Assembly: GCF_009761815.1 (NCBI RefSeq)
Contig: NZ_RWIN01000038.1
Location: forward strand, 1-64,000
Direction of reading: 5' to 3'
DNA from: Pseudomonas sp. PB120
Lineage (GTDB): Bacteria > Pseudomonadota > Gammaproteobacteria > Pseudomonadales > Pseudomonadaceae
DNA length: 64,000 nt
The notes under the pieces were generated by a model. The model searched no databases. It had not been told where the DNA came from and worked only from the letters and a program-made list of their open reading frames with translations. How positions within the stretch are numbered: position 1 is the first letter of the stretch; each line of letters starts with the position of its first letter. Of the stretch, positions 53,069 through 62,804 are shown piece after piece. The translations under genes were made by a program, and so were the position numbers.

Positions 53069-55540
53069 GTGCCGCAACACACCCCCGATCTTCCCCCTGA
53101 ATTGCGTCCGTTGGCCGAGATGCCGCTGCTCAAGCGCCTGGCCGCCCGATTTTTCGGCCACGGCCTGACTCGCTTGCGCGCGCAACACCGTGCGTCCTGG
53201 CTGCACGGACAGGCCGACGGCTTTCGCAGTGGTCATAGCGCCGGTGTGGATTACGGCTATAAGGAAGGCAAACTCGAGGGGTTGGAGGAAGGTCGGCAAG
53301 TTCTGCTGATTCGCGACTCGCGCTCCACCGAGCACCGGCCGCCCAATGTGGATGAAAACCTGTTCGATGATTGGCGCCTGCCTTTGACGGCCGAGCTGAA
53401 GAAACGCATGAAGGCCGATGTCGCTCGCCTTCTGGCACCGCACGCTCAGCCCAGCGCGGCGCAATGGAAGATGATTTTTAGCGAGACGCCTTCAACCTCG
53501 GTGATCGCGGGTGCGGGTGCAGGCAAGTCGACCACCCTGGTCCTGCGCATTTTGCTGTTGTCGCATTATCTGGGGTTCGAGCTGAGTTCGATGACCGTGG
53601 TGACGTTTACCCGGGAGTCGCGCAAGGACTTCATCAATAAACTGGTCGAGTTGTTTGCACTCTGGGGGCGGGCAATCAGCTTGAAAGAGGCGCGGGACCT
53701 GGTGCGCACCTTCCACTCGCGCATCCTGCCGATGGTGCGCAGCTTGCCGGGCTTCGAACGCCTGCAAGCGTTCGAAAACCTGAGCGACCGCACGCAAAAC
53801 GGCGATGAGGACGTCGATAGCAATCCATTCGATTTGCGCATCAACGACACCCAGCGCCGACAACTCAACGCGTGTTACCACGCGCTGTACACCCGTGATG
53901 CGCGCTTCCGCGAAGTGATCCAGCCCTTGTCGAGGCATGCGCTGCAACTCAAGGAGTTGGAGCGTGATCACCCTGATGTGCAGAAACGCATGGCCGTAAC
54001 CGAACTGGCGGCCAAGCGAGATGAAGAGCTGTGCGATGCGGTGGAAGATTTGTGGTTTCGCGCGGGTGCTTGGCCAATCAAGGGCATCGAGCCCAATCGC
54101 CAGTCGTTTGAGATCAACGGTTCGACGTTCCATTGTCATGGCTACATCCCGAGCCTCGACGCCTGGGTCGTGCTGGGTTTTGACCCACGGGAAAACCCGC
54201 AGCTCAGCCGTCCGAATGCGAAATTGAGCATCCGTGCAGAGTGGGCCGTCAAGCGCACCCTGTTTCAAGCTTTCTGCCGTAAGCCTTTGATATGGCTAGA
54301 TAGTTACGAGTCATCGAAACGCGTTTTAGCCTCGCTTGCCGGCGATGCCAATGCGGGCCCGGGCTTTGATTACAAGGTCAAAGGCGAACTCGGTGCTGCG
54401 CCATTACTCGACTGTTTTGTCGCGGCGGCCGGTTTTATCGAGAACCTGGGGCTGGATGTACCCAATGCCGTGGCCCAGATGAGTTTCGCCAAGGACGATC
54501 CAGACCGATTTTTCTTCGAAGCCTTGAGCCTGTTCTGGCGCGCGCTGGAAGATCATTTGCTGGATCAGAAGCCCCCGGTAATGACGTACAACCGGATGTT
54601 CGCCTTGTTCAGCGAACATTCCCCTGAAAACCTCAAGCTGCTGAGCGATGAGTTGCTCAGGCCGTTGTCGCACTTGATGATCGACGAATTTCAGGACGTA
54701 TCGCCGCAAATTGTTTCCTGGATACGTGCCAGCCTGGGGGAAATTCGCAGTCGCGGCCCGGCCATGCATGTTGGGCGCGGCGCCCAGCGTTCTTCGTTCT
54801 TGTGCGTGGGCGATGACTGGCAGTCGATCTATGGCTGGCGGGGCAGTTCGCCAAGTTTCTTCATGGAGTTCAACAAGGAATTCCCGTCGCCGAGCACCAC
54901 CAGGGTCATGCTCAGCGACAACTATCGCAGCCACCAGCACATCATTGATGCCGCCGAACACATCGTGCGCGCCGCGCCAGCCATTGCCGGCAAGAAGGCC
55001 AAGGCCAGTGGCGAGCCGAAGGCATTGCTGCCCGTCAACGTCCTGGACAGGGATGATCAGGGCATGGCCCAGCGCCTGATCGAGCACTACAGGCAGGGCG
55101 ATTCAATCTTGATGCTTTATCGAAAAAGCAGCGATAAGTTATTGATAGAAGAGCATATTCAGTCAGTAGTTAATGTTGATTCGAGCTTGCCCTACGATGC
55201 CCGCCGCCTCAAGCAGCTGACATACCACAGTGCCAAGGGCCTTCAGGCGGATGCGGTGTTTTTGCTCGGCGATTGTCAGCACCTGACGAGTTCGCCCTAC
55301 AAAAACCAGGTGTACCGTATGGCGGGCCTGGGCAAGGCGGGCGACACCGAGGCGTATGACAACGCGCAGAAAGACGAAATTCTGCGCTTGGCGTACGTTG
55401 GCATTACCCGGGCCGTCAGTCATTGCTATTGGTATGTCGAGGGGCAGGACACCCAGGCGGCCAACATGCCCAAGGCGTCGGACCGGGTGGGCAAGGGTAA
55501 GCCGTTCTTCGCGGATTACAGGCAGAGCCAGAAGGCCTGA
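53069..55540 (+). CDS. UvrD/Rep-type helicase with N-terminal glycine ladder
   Basis: This 823-residue SF1A helicase starts with GTG. Helicase motifs are complete: Walker A AGAGAGKSTTL (about 148-158), motif Ia (TVVTFTRESRKDF), Walker B MIDEFQDVSP (about 536-545), motif III VGDDWQSIYGWRGS, motif IV/V (SDNYRSHQHII, TYHSAKGLQADAVFLLGD) and VI (LAYVGITRAVSHCYW). Residues 47-75 have eight glycines exactly four apart (GQADGFRSGHSAGVDYG then YKEGKLEGLEEG), recalling the deca-GX3 repeat of Yae1 proteins. A large insertion separates motif Ia from II. It resembles DNA helicase IV-like proteins with a nonstandard N-terminus. DNA repair is the likely role. Confidence 0.88.
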   Translation: MPQHTPDLPPELRPLAEMPLLKRLAARFFGHGLTRLRAQHRASWLHGQADGFRSGHSAGVDYGYKEGKLEGLEEGRQVLLIRDSRSTEHRPPNVDENLFDDWRLPLTAELKKRMKADVARLLAPHAQPSAAQWKMIFSETPSTSVIAGAGAGKSTTLVLRILLLSHYLGFELSSMTVVTFTRESRKDFINKLVELFALWGRAISLKEARDLVRTFHSRILPMVRSLPGFERLQAFENLSDRTQNGDEDVDSNPFDLRINDTQRRQLNACYHALYTRDARFREVIQPLSRHALQLKELERDHPDVQKRMAVTELAAKRDEELCDAVEDLWFRAGAWPIKGIEPNRQSFEINGSTFHCHGYIPSLDAWVVLGFDPRENPQLSRPNAKLSIRAEWAVKRTLFQAFCRKPLIWLDSYESSKRVLASLAGDANAGPGFDYKVKGELGAAPLLDCFVAAAGFIENLGLDVPNAVAQMSFAKDDPDRFFFEALSLFWRALEDHLLDQKPPVMTYNRMFALFSEHSPENLKLLSDELLRPLSHLMIDEFQDVSPQIVSWIRASLGEIRSRGPAMHVGRGAQRSSFLCVGDDWQSIYGWRGSSPSFFMEFNKEFPSPSTTRVMLSDNYRSHQHIIDAAEHIVRAAPAIAGKKAKASGEPKALLPVNVLDRDDQGMAQRLIEHYRQGDSILMLYRKSSDKLLIEEHIQSVVNVDSSLPYDARRLKQLTYHSAKGLQADAVFLLGDCQHLTSSPYKNQVYRMAGLGKAGDTEAYDNAQKDEILRLAYVGITRAVSHCYWYVEGQDTQAANMPKASDRVGKGKPFFADYRQSQKA

Positions 55541-55555
55541 TCGCCTAAATACCCT

Positions 55556-55653
55556 GTAGGAGCGAGCTCGCTCGCGATGGACTCAAGAGCTACGCGGGGA
55601 ACCTGGAGGACCGCGTTATCGTTAACGCCCATCGCGAGCAAGCTCGCGCCTAC
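55556..55653. repeat. REP pair, GTAGGAGCGAGC family
   Basis: GTAGGAGCGAGCTCGCTCGC at the left and the inverted GCGAGCAAGCTCGCGCCTAC at the right, 16 bases after the helicase stop. Confidence 0.85.
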
Positions 55654-55670
55654 AGGTATGCGCAGCCTAC

Positions 55671-55699
55671 AAAAAAACCCACAATTTGTGGGTTTTTTT
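55671..55699. terminator. Bidirectional terminator (perfect 29-base palindrome)
   Basis: AAAAAAACCCACAA is followed by one T and the exact inverse TTGTGGGTTTTTTT. It lies between convergent helicase and DUF1652-like genes. Confidence 0.93.
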
Positions 55700-55713
55700 G
55701 TAGGTGTCTGAAT

Positions 55714-55986
55714 TCAGGCATAGCTCTTGAGGGCAAAAGGCGGAATGAACGCTTCGAGTTCGTCCTCCACCGCTTCAATGATTCGTTCGACGTCCGCGGC
55801 ATTCATCACGGTCGCGCAGGGTATGCCGGCGATGGCGATCATGGTCTCGCCGCTTGCACGATCAAAAAGACGGGCAATCATGCTGCCCGGCGCGTCCATG
55901 CTCGCCTCGAATCCCATGGGATGAAAATGCCAGCGCATCAGCTGGCAGGCGTTTGGAAAAGTAACCTTGCTGAACCCTTTATTCAT
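55714..55986 (-). CDS. DUF1652-like small protein
   Basis: A 90-residue protein from the ATG at 55986, preceded by AAGAAGGCGGG; an ATG at 56019 would add 11 residues. The sequence (FPNACQLMRWHFHPMGFEAS, MIARLFDRASGETMIAIAGI, NAADVERIIEAVEDELEAF) matches my memory of the Pseudomonas DUF1652 family. It is soluble and of unknown function. It stands alone. Confidence 0.72.
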   Translation of the reverse strand: MNKGFSKVTFPNACQLMRWHFHPMGFEASMDAPGSMIARLFDRASGETMIAIAGIPCATVMNAADVERIIEAVEDELEAFIPPFALKSYA

Positions 55987-56240
55987 ATGTTGCCCGCCTT
56001 CTTCATCGAGCGCTTCCATTAGCTCATGTTAGGGGGGGAAGAGCCTTCATTGGCTCAACCGGTGACTGCCATTAAAAGTAGCATCCAGATGTGAAAAGAA
56101 TGTGGATTTATTCAGTCCGTTTGGCGATTGCTTGTGATTTTTTTGATCCGGATCACTGAACGCCGCGGGTCCGGCGTTGATTGACCATTGAAGCCAGGAC
56201 CGAACTTCGGCAAGCTCGGCCTTTTTTCGTCGAGGCCCTT

Positions 56241-57056
56241 ATGCACGCCGATGATGATGGGCCGTTGCAAACCCAGGCCACGGGCGAGACGGTCATGCGT
56301 TACCACCTGTGCTGGAAATACCGGGACCTGGAGGGCGTCATGGCGCTCTATCACCCGGAGATTCAGTACAACGACTTTTTTCAGAACCGGGTCATGGGGC
56401 TGGACGAGTTGCGCGACTACGTACGCGATAGCATGCCGCGCAACCCTGATGAAGCGCTGGAACATTCGGATCGCATTCGCCTGGACGGCAACACCGCGTT
56501 CATCCAATACAAGATGACGTTACGCGGCGGTGAGGGGCTCGTGTCGTTCCGTTCCAGTGAAGCGATCACCGTGCGCGACGGCTTGATCTGGCGCGTCAAC
56601 GAATATGCGTCTCTGGTGCGCGAGCAATCCTCTTGCAGCGCAACGGCCAATGCGCGGCCTGCCGTCAGTAGACTTGGGCTTTCACCCCGCCAGTTGAGCT
56701 TCATGGCCGAAGACCTGCAACAGTACTTTGAGCGCCAGCAGCCGTATCTGGACCCTGAACTGGATTTGCAGCGGGTGGCGAAAGAGTGTGGATACAGCCG
56801 CAATCAGATCTCCTACTTGCTCAATCAGGTGCTTGGCCAGAGCTTCTATCGCTACGTCAACCAGGCGAGGTTGCGGCATTTGCTCGCGGCGCTGGATAAG
56901 GCCACGCCGCCGCTGCGCATCGACGAGCTGGCCTTTGCCGCCGGGTTCAATTCGTTATCAGCGTTCTACAGCTGTTTCCGCCAGCACACCGGGCTCTCGC
57001 CCAAGGCCTACGTCAAACAAATTTCTTTGCGTGCACGCGCGCAAGACAGCCTTTGA
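56241..57056 (+). CDS. AraC-type regulator with SnoaL/NTF2-like N-terminal domain
   Basis: A 271-residue regulator from ATG 56241 (MHADDDGPLQ). Residues about 20-125 look like an SnoaL/NTF2 fold (MRYHLCWKYRDLEGVMALYH, PEIQYNDFFQNRVMGLDELR, DGLIWRVNEY), a ligand-binding cone fold, instead of the common cupin. Residues about 165-260 form the AraC double helix-turn-helix (RVAKECGYSRNQISYLLNQV, IDELAFAAGFNSLSAFYSCF, RQHTGLSPKAYVK). It lies 50 bases upstream of an amine oxidoreductase gene on the same strand and probably controls the polyamine-type group. The frame starting at 56181 adds 20 residues of doubtful value. Confidence 0.83.
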   Translation: MHADDDGPLQTQATGETVMRYHLCWKYRDLEGVMALYHPEIQYNDFFQNRVMGLDELRDYVRDSMPRNPDEALEHSDRIRLDGNTAFIQYKMTLRGGEGLVSFRSSEAITVRDGLIWRVNEYASLVREQSSCSATANARPAVSRLGLSPRQLSFMAEDLQQYFERQQPYLDPELDLQRVAKECGYSRNQISYLLNQVLGQSFYRYVNQARLRHLLAALDKATPPLRIDELAFAAGFNSLSAFYSCFRQHTGLSPKAYVKQISLRARAQDSL

Positions 57057-57106
57057 GGTCACGCACTAGGATCGACGCCATCGAAGTTTGAGTGGCGGAG
57101 TCTTGC

Positions 57107-58513
57107 ATGTCGGCGTGGCGCACTATCAGTTTGTGGATGGACCAGCTCGACGAGCCGTTGCTGGCGCGTCCGGCGCTGGAGCAGGATCTGGACGTTGACG
57201 TCGCCATCATCGGTGCCGGATACACCGGCCTCTGGACCGCGTATTACCTCAAGCGCCTTGCGCCTGGCTTGAACATCGCCATCGTCGAGGCGCAAACCGC
57301 CGGTTTCGGCGCCTCCGGGCGCAATGGTGGTTGGTTGATGGGCAACGTGCTGGGCGAAGATCGCCTGCTGGCCGACCTGTCGCCAGACCAGCGTCGGGCG
57401 TCCTACGACTTACTGCACAGCATTCCCGATGAAGTCGAAGTTGTCATTGAACGTGAAGGCATCGACTGCGATTATCGAAAAGGCGGGGTGGTGTATTGCG
57501 CCGCACGCTATCCCGAACAGGAGACCAGCCTGCGTCATTATCTGGACAGTCTCCACCGCCAGGGCCTGACGGAAAAAGATTACCGGTGGCTCACTCCCGA
57601 GCAGTTGGCGCAACACATCAGAATCGCCAAGCCTTATGGCGGTATCTATGCACCGCACGTGGCAACCATTCACCCGGCAAAGTTGGTGCGAGGACTGGCA
57701 CGAACGGTGGAGCGCATGGGCGTGAAGATTTACGAAAACAGCCCGGTGACCCATTGGCGATCGGGCGGTTTGCGCACCGCCAAGGCCCAGGTTCGCAGCC
57801 GCTGGATCGTGCCCGCGGTCGAAGGTTATGCCGGCGCCTTGCCGCCGTTGGGGCGTTATCAGTTACCGGTTCAAAGCCTGATCGTCGCCACCGAGCCGTT
57901 GTCGGCTGCGACCTGGGACGAAATCGGCTTGAATCAGGGCCAGGCTTTCGGTGAGAGCAGTCGCCAGGTGACTTACGGTCAGCGCACGGCGGACAACCGT
58001 CTGGTGTTCGGTGCGCGAGGGGGTTACCAGTTTGCGGGCAAGTTGCGCCATGACTTCAACCTGACCACGAACGAAGTCGAGCTGCGGCGCTATCTGTTTG
58101 GCGAACTTTTCCCGCAACTGAAGAACGTACGGATTACCCATGCCTGGGGCGGCAACCTGGGCATGTCCCGGCGCTTCAAGCCCCACATGCTCTGCGATCA
58201 GGCCAGCGGCATTGCCTTGTCCGGCGGTTATGGCGGGGAGGGCGTCGGTGCCAGCAACCTGGGCGGGCGCACCCTGGCGGACTTGATTCTGCAGCGCGAT
58301 ACCGAGCTGGTCCGGCAACCGTGGGTCATCCCCCAAGGCGGTCTCGACGCGCTACGGGCCTGGGAGCCGGAACCATGTCGCTGGCTTGGCTACAACGCAA
58401 TCATCCGCAGCTTCGTCCATGAGGACCAGACACTGGCCAATCCGGCCACCGCGCCATGGCGCCGCAAGCTCGCCAGTGGGGTGGCGGGCTTCATGGAAGG
58501 TTTCATGCAGTAA
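57107..58513 (+). CDS. FAD-dependent amine oxidoreductase (PuuB/DadA-like)
   Basis: The 468-residue flavoprotein of the DAO family starts MSAWRTISLWMDQLDEPLLA at ATG 57107 (GGCGGAG upstream). The dinucleotide-binding motif VAIIGAGYTGLWTAYYL is at about 33-49, followed by FGASGRNGGWLMG (about 70-82), typical of the gamma-glutamylputrescine oxidase and related enzymes. The C-terminal part has GGYGGEGVGASNLGG, the second flavin contact. With a cupin and a PotF-like binding protein downstream, it should oxidise a polyamine or its gamma-glutamyl derivative, in the cytoplasm. The exact substrate is inferred. Confidence 0.85.
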   Translation: MSAWRTISLWMDQLDEPLLARPALEQDLDVDVAIIGAGYTGLWTAYYLKRLAPGLNIAIVEAQTAGFGASGRNGGWLMGNVLGEDRLLADLSPDQRRASYDLLHSIPDEVEVVIEREGIDCDYRKGGVVYCAARYPEQETSLRHYLDSLHRQGLTEKDYRWLTPEQLAQHIRIAKPYGGIYAPHVATIHPAKLVRGLARTVERMGVKIYENSPVTHWRSGGLRTAKAQVRSRWIVPAVEGYAGALPPLGRYQLPVQSLIVATEPLSAATWDEIGLNQGQAFGESSRQVTYGQRTADNRLVFGARGGYQFAGKLRHDFNLTTNEVELRRYLFGELFPQLKNVRITHAWGGNLGMSRRFKPHMLCDQASGIALSGGYGGEGVGASNLGGRTLADLILQRDTELVRQPWVIPQGGLDALRAWEPEPCRWLGYNAIIRSFVHEDQTLANPATAPWRRKLASGVAGFMEGFMQ

Positions 58514-58555
58514 ACACGTGCTTCTCATCGACAGGCTTCATCGACAGGTACTCCC

Positions 58556-58897
58556 ATGGGCATCACGCAATTCAAGAACACCGCAACTATGCAGCTGGAC
58601 GAGTCGAACCCGGTCGCGGTTCCGCTGGGCACACCCATCGCCGTGGCCTCGACCACCAGCGTCGAGCGCGACGACGGCGTCGAAACCGGCGTCTGGGAAT
58701 GCACACCAGGACGCTGGCGGCGGCAGATCATGGCTCAGGAATTCTGTCATTTCATCCAGGGCCGCTGCACCTTCACCCCGGACGACGGGGAAACGCTGCA
58801 CATACAAGCCGGTGACGCACTGATGTTGCCTGCCAACAGCCTCGGCATCTGGGATATCCAGGAAACCGTGCGCAAGACTTACGTTTTGATTTTTTGA
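58556..58897 (+). CDS. Cupin domain protein (ureidoglycine-hydrolase-like type)
   Basis: A 113-residue single-domain cupin (PF05899 type). The beta-barrel includes GVWECTPGRWRRQIM, QEFCHFIQGRCTFTPDDGE and LHIQAGDALMLPANSLGIWD. It is between the amine oxidoreductase (42 bases upstream) and the PotF-like gene (45 bases downstream), and such small cupins are common next to polyamine catabolic oxidases. Its reaction is unknown. Start ATG fits the family length. Confidence 0.82.
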   Translation: MGITQFKNTATMQLDESNPVAVPLGTPIAVASTTSVERDDGVETGVWECTPGRWRRQIMAQEFCHFIQGRCTFTPDDGETLHIQAGDALMLPANSLGIWDIQETVRKTYVLIF

Positions 58898-60028
<1,131 letters not shown>

Positions 60029-60118
60029 GGGCTCATATCTGGTAATCGTTAGCTTCAGTCGCTGAGCTCGACGCGCTGTAAAGTCGAAGTCTCTTTCGGT
60101 TGATTTGGAGGCAATGGA

Positions 60119-60577
60119 ATGCCTTTTTGCTTAAATGCGGGTCATCTACGCATTGGTCGATATTCGGACCCCGGGCGTGTCTATCTACTAACGGCTGTCG
60201 TTAACCAACGGCAGCCGTTTTTTGCCGATTCGCGGGTGGGGCGATTGGTTGTCAGTGAGTTGCGCCAAGCGCAAGACGACGGGTTGGCCGATTTTTTAAC
60301 GTGGGTGGTGATGCCCGATCATATGCACTGCCTGGTGCAATTGCGGGATAAAACGCTGGCTGAGCTGATGTGTCGAATAAAATCCAGAAGCGGCCAGGCG
60401 GTCAATCGTGCTTTAGGGCGGAGAGGGCGATTGTGGCAGAAGGGCTACCATGATCGCGCGGTGCGTCGGGAGGAGGACGTCAAAGCGCTTGCTCGATATG
60501 TGGTTGCCAACCCAATCCGGGCAGGACTCGTTACGCGAGTCCATGATTATCCTTTGTGGGATGCGTGTTGGTTGTGA
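60119..60577 (+). CDS. REP-associated tyrosine transposase (RAYT)
   Basis: This 152-residue Y1-transposase protein (IS200-like) contains the HUH-type metal motif as DHMHCLVQL and the catalytic tyrosine in ARYVVANPIRAGLV. Its neighbours are REP sequences of the GTAGCAGCTG family at 60585-60693, a common arrangement in Pseudomonas, where the RAYT acts on a matching REP family. Lengths of 140-230 residues are normal. It likely drove the spread of that REP family, copies of which also lie at 1-82 and 3388-3562. Confidence 0.9.
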   Translation: MPFCLNAGHLRIGRYSDPGRVYLLTAVVNQRQPFFADSRVGRLVVSELRQAQDDGLADFLTWVVMPDHMHCLVQLRDKTLAELMCRIKSRSGQAVNRALGRRGRLWQKGYHDRAVRREEDVKALARYVVANPIRAGLVTRVHDYPLWDACWL

Positions 60578-60584
60578 GGGTTTA

Positions 60585-60693
60585 GCGACTGCTGCGCAGC
60601 CGGACGCAGCCTTCGGCAGCTGCTACAGGGATCGCGTGCGCCGTGCTTTTTGTAGCAGCTGGCGCAGCCTGCGTTCGAGCGCGTAGCGGTCGC
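60585..60693. repeat. REP inverted pair (GTAGCAGCTG family) beside RAYT
   Basis: The left unit (60585-60626) ends GGCAGCTGCTAC and the right unit (60652-60693) begins GTAGCAGCTGGCGCAG and ends TAGCGGTCGC; the left one starts with the inverse GCGACTGCTGCGCAGC. The pair starts 8 bases after the RAYT stop. Confidence 0.85.
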
Positions 60694-60699
60694 TATGCC

Positions 60700-60924
60700 T
60701 CAGTCTTCTTTGCGAATCGTCGACACGTCGTTCGCATTGACCCTGACCTTGGCCCCGGAAATATCCTCGAACTCGAAGAATCCGTCCTTGGTCTTGGTTT
60801 TCGGCATGTCCTTGGTCAAATACTGGGTGCCGTTCTGCAGGGTCACCACCGTGGGTGTCGAGCAACCGGCCAGGGTCAAAAAAGCCGCTACCGCCAGGGG
60901 AAAGCCCAGGGTCTTGATATTCAT
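60700..60924 (-). CDS. YgdI/YgdR-type small lipoprotein
   Basis: A 74-residue outer-envelope lipoprotein from ATG 60924. The signal peptide ends at the lipobox LAGC, with the cysteine at 21, and a small SH3-like domain follows (VVTLQNGTQYLTKDMPKTKT, FFEFEDISGAKVRVNANDVS). This is the YgdI/YgdR family, widespread in gamma-proteobacteria, of unknown function. It is divergent from the FAN1-type gene, leaving about 210 bases for both promoters. Confidence 0.88.
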   Translation of the reverse strand: MNIKTLGFPLAVAAFLTLAGCSTPTVVTLQNGTQYLTKDMPKTKTKDGFFEFEDISGAKVRVNANDVSTIRKED

Positions 60925-61136
60925 GTCCACCTCTCACTACTTTAAAAAAAAACAGCGCGACGGCCTCGAACTGGCTTCATCTTCACTGTAGCTCTAACGC
61001 GATTAGGTGCGATGGCGGGTCAGAAAGTTCGGCAGTCCCCCGAAAAAAAACCGAATAGCGCCGCCGCTGATCCTTTTCTGTTTGCACCGAGCGGGGTGTA
61101 ACTGGTATCTGTACGCATAACCAGTACTCGTTTTTC

Positions 61137-62804
61137 ATGGCTCCTTTTCCTGTGACCGAAAATCCTCTCGAAGACCCGTTCTATTACTTGAACAACTTCA
61201 CGCAAGTGATTGATTGGCTTGAACATCGCTATGCCGATGTATTAAGCGCCGAGGAGCTTCAATTCATCCGCGACTTCAATCGACTGCCCCGGGAGCCCAA
61301 GGCGCTGCTGGTGCGGATGGTCATGCGTAAGGGCGTTCATTTTCGGGAAAGCAAACTGCGTTATGTCGAGATAGGCGTTATCGCGCTGGCGGCTGGCCCG
61401 TTGCTTGAACACGGATGGATTGATGAGCATTGTCCGCTGTCGATCGAAACGTTGTTCGAGGTCTTGCTCAAGGACGAAATCCTCCAGTGTTTTGGCGGTG
61501 ATATCGATCAACCCAAGGGTAAAAAGACCGATTGGCTGCCAGCATTGAGCGAGCAATTTCCCCAGGTTCAGGCATTCACGGATTGGTGCCCTGCACTGGG
61601 CGACCGCCTGTTCAGCCTGACCATCATGGGCTTGTGTGATCGTCTGCGCCTGATGTTTTTCGGCAATCTTTATCAGGACTGGTCCGAGTTCGTGCTGGCT
61701 GACCTCGGCATCTTCATTTACGAAAAAGTAGAGTTCTGCGCCGACTCCCGAGGCTTGCGCAGCCGTGAGGACGTCGACGCCTGCCTGTTTCTGCACGAGT
61801 GTCAGCAGCATTTTGAGGCCGGTGCCGCGGTGGACGAGGTTGTCGAGCGCATCAAAGAGCTAGTGCTGACCAACCCTTGGCTGCAAAGGCGTCGCGCTAA
61901 ACTGTTGTTTCAGATGGGCCAGTACTGCGAGCGCATCGCTGAGTTTTCCTCGGCTCTCTCTATCTACCGTCATTGCGACTATCCCGGTGCGCGTCTGCGC
62001 CTGATTCGTGTGCTGGAGCGCTGCGCCGAGTATCAACTGGCGATGGATCTGGCCATGCAGGCAGAGCAAGCACCGGAAAGTGCCGCCGAACAGCAGCAGT
62101 TGTTGCGGATGTTGCCCCGGCTGCGACGCAAGCTCGGCGGTCCGGCTATCAAGCGCTCGCCCCCTCGGGAAATGCTGCGCCTGGACTTGCAACTGCCCAA
62201 GGTCGATCCGGCATTGTCAGTGGAATTCTACGTTCAGGCCCACCTGACGGAAGAGTCCGCGCCGGTGCATTACGTCGAGAACAGCCTGATCAATTCATTG
62301 TTTGGCCTGCTGTGCTGGCCGGCCATTTTTGCACCCTTGCCGGGGGCGTTTTTCCACCCGTTCCAACGCGGGCCGGTCGACCTCCTGAATGAGGACTTCC
62401 ACGCTCGCCGGGCGGACCTGTTTCAGGCGTGCCTCGCCGAGCTTGACGATGGTCGCTATGTCCAGACGATTCGGGAACGCTATGTCGCTAAATGGGGCGT
62501 GCAATCGCCGTTCGTGTTCTGGGACGCGTTGAGCGAGGCGTTGCTCGATCAGGCACTCGCTTGCCTGCCGGCCGCGCACCTCAGGCACTGGTTCAACCGT
62601 TTGTTGCTGGACATAAAAGCCAATCGCGCCGGGATGCCGGACCTGATCCAGTTCTGGCCGCGGGACAAGGCTTACCGAATGATCGAGGTGAAAGGCCCCG
62701 GCGACCGCTTGCAAGACAATCAAGTGCGCTGGCTGGAGTTCTGCCATGAACACCAGATGCCGATTGCGGTGTGCTACGTGCAATGGGCGGAGCAGAGCGC
62801 TTGA
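61137..62804 (+). CDS. FAN1-type VRR-NUC nuclease
   Basis: A 555-residue protein, about the length of the P. aeruginosa FAN1 homologue of known structure. The N-terminal ~370 residues are helical (SAP-like and TPR-like parts: ERIKELVLTNPWLQRRRAKL, FSSALSIYRHCDYPGARLRL). The C-terminal VRR-NUC nuclease has the active-site residues PDLIQFWP, IEVKGPGDRLQDNQ and WLEFCHEH (about 490-545), matching the PD-(D/E)xK arrangement of FAN1. Such enzymes cut flaps and process interstrand crosslinks. It overlaps the next gene, a helicase, by 4 bases. Confidence 0.9.
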   Translation: MAPFPVTENPLEDPFYYLNNFTQVIDWLEHRYADVLSAEELQFIRDFNRLPREPKALLVRMVMRKGVHFRESKLRYVEIGVIALAAGPLLEHGWIDEHCPLSIETLFEVLLKDEILQCFGGDIDQPKGKKTDWLPALSEQFPQVQAFTDWCPALGDRLFSLTIMGLCDRLRLMFFGNLYQDWSEFVLADLGIFIYEKVEFCADSRGLRSREDVDACLFLHECQQHFEAGAAVDEVVERIKELVLTNPWLQRRRAKLLFQMGQYCERIAEFSSALSIYRHCDYPGARLRLIRVLERCAEYQLAMDLAMQAEQAPESAAEQQQLLRMLPRLRRKLGGPAIKRSPPREMLRLDLQLPKVDPALSVEFYVQAHLTEESAPVHYVENSLINSLFGLLCWPAIFAPLPGAFFHPFQRGPVDLLNEDFHARRADLFQACLAELDDGRYVQTIRERYVAKWGVQSPFVFWDALSEALLDQALACLPAAHLRHWFNRLLLDIKANRAGMPDLIQFWPRDKAYRMIEVKGPGDRLQDNQVRWLEFCHEHQMPIAVCYVQWAEQSA

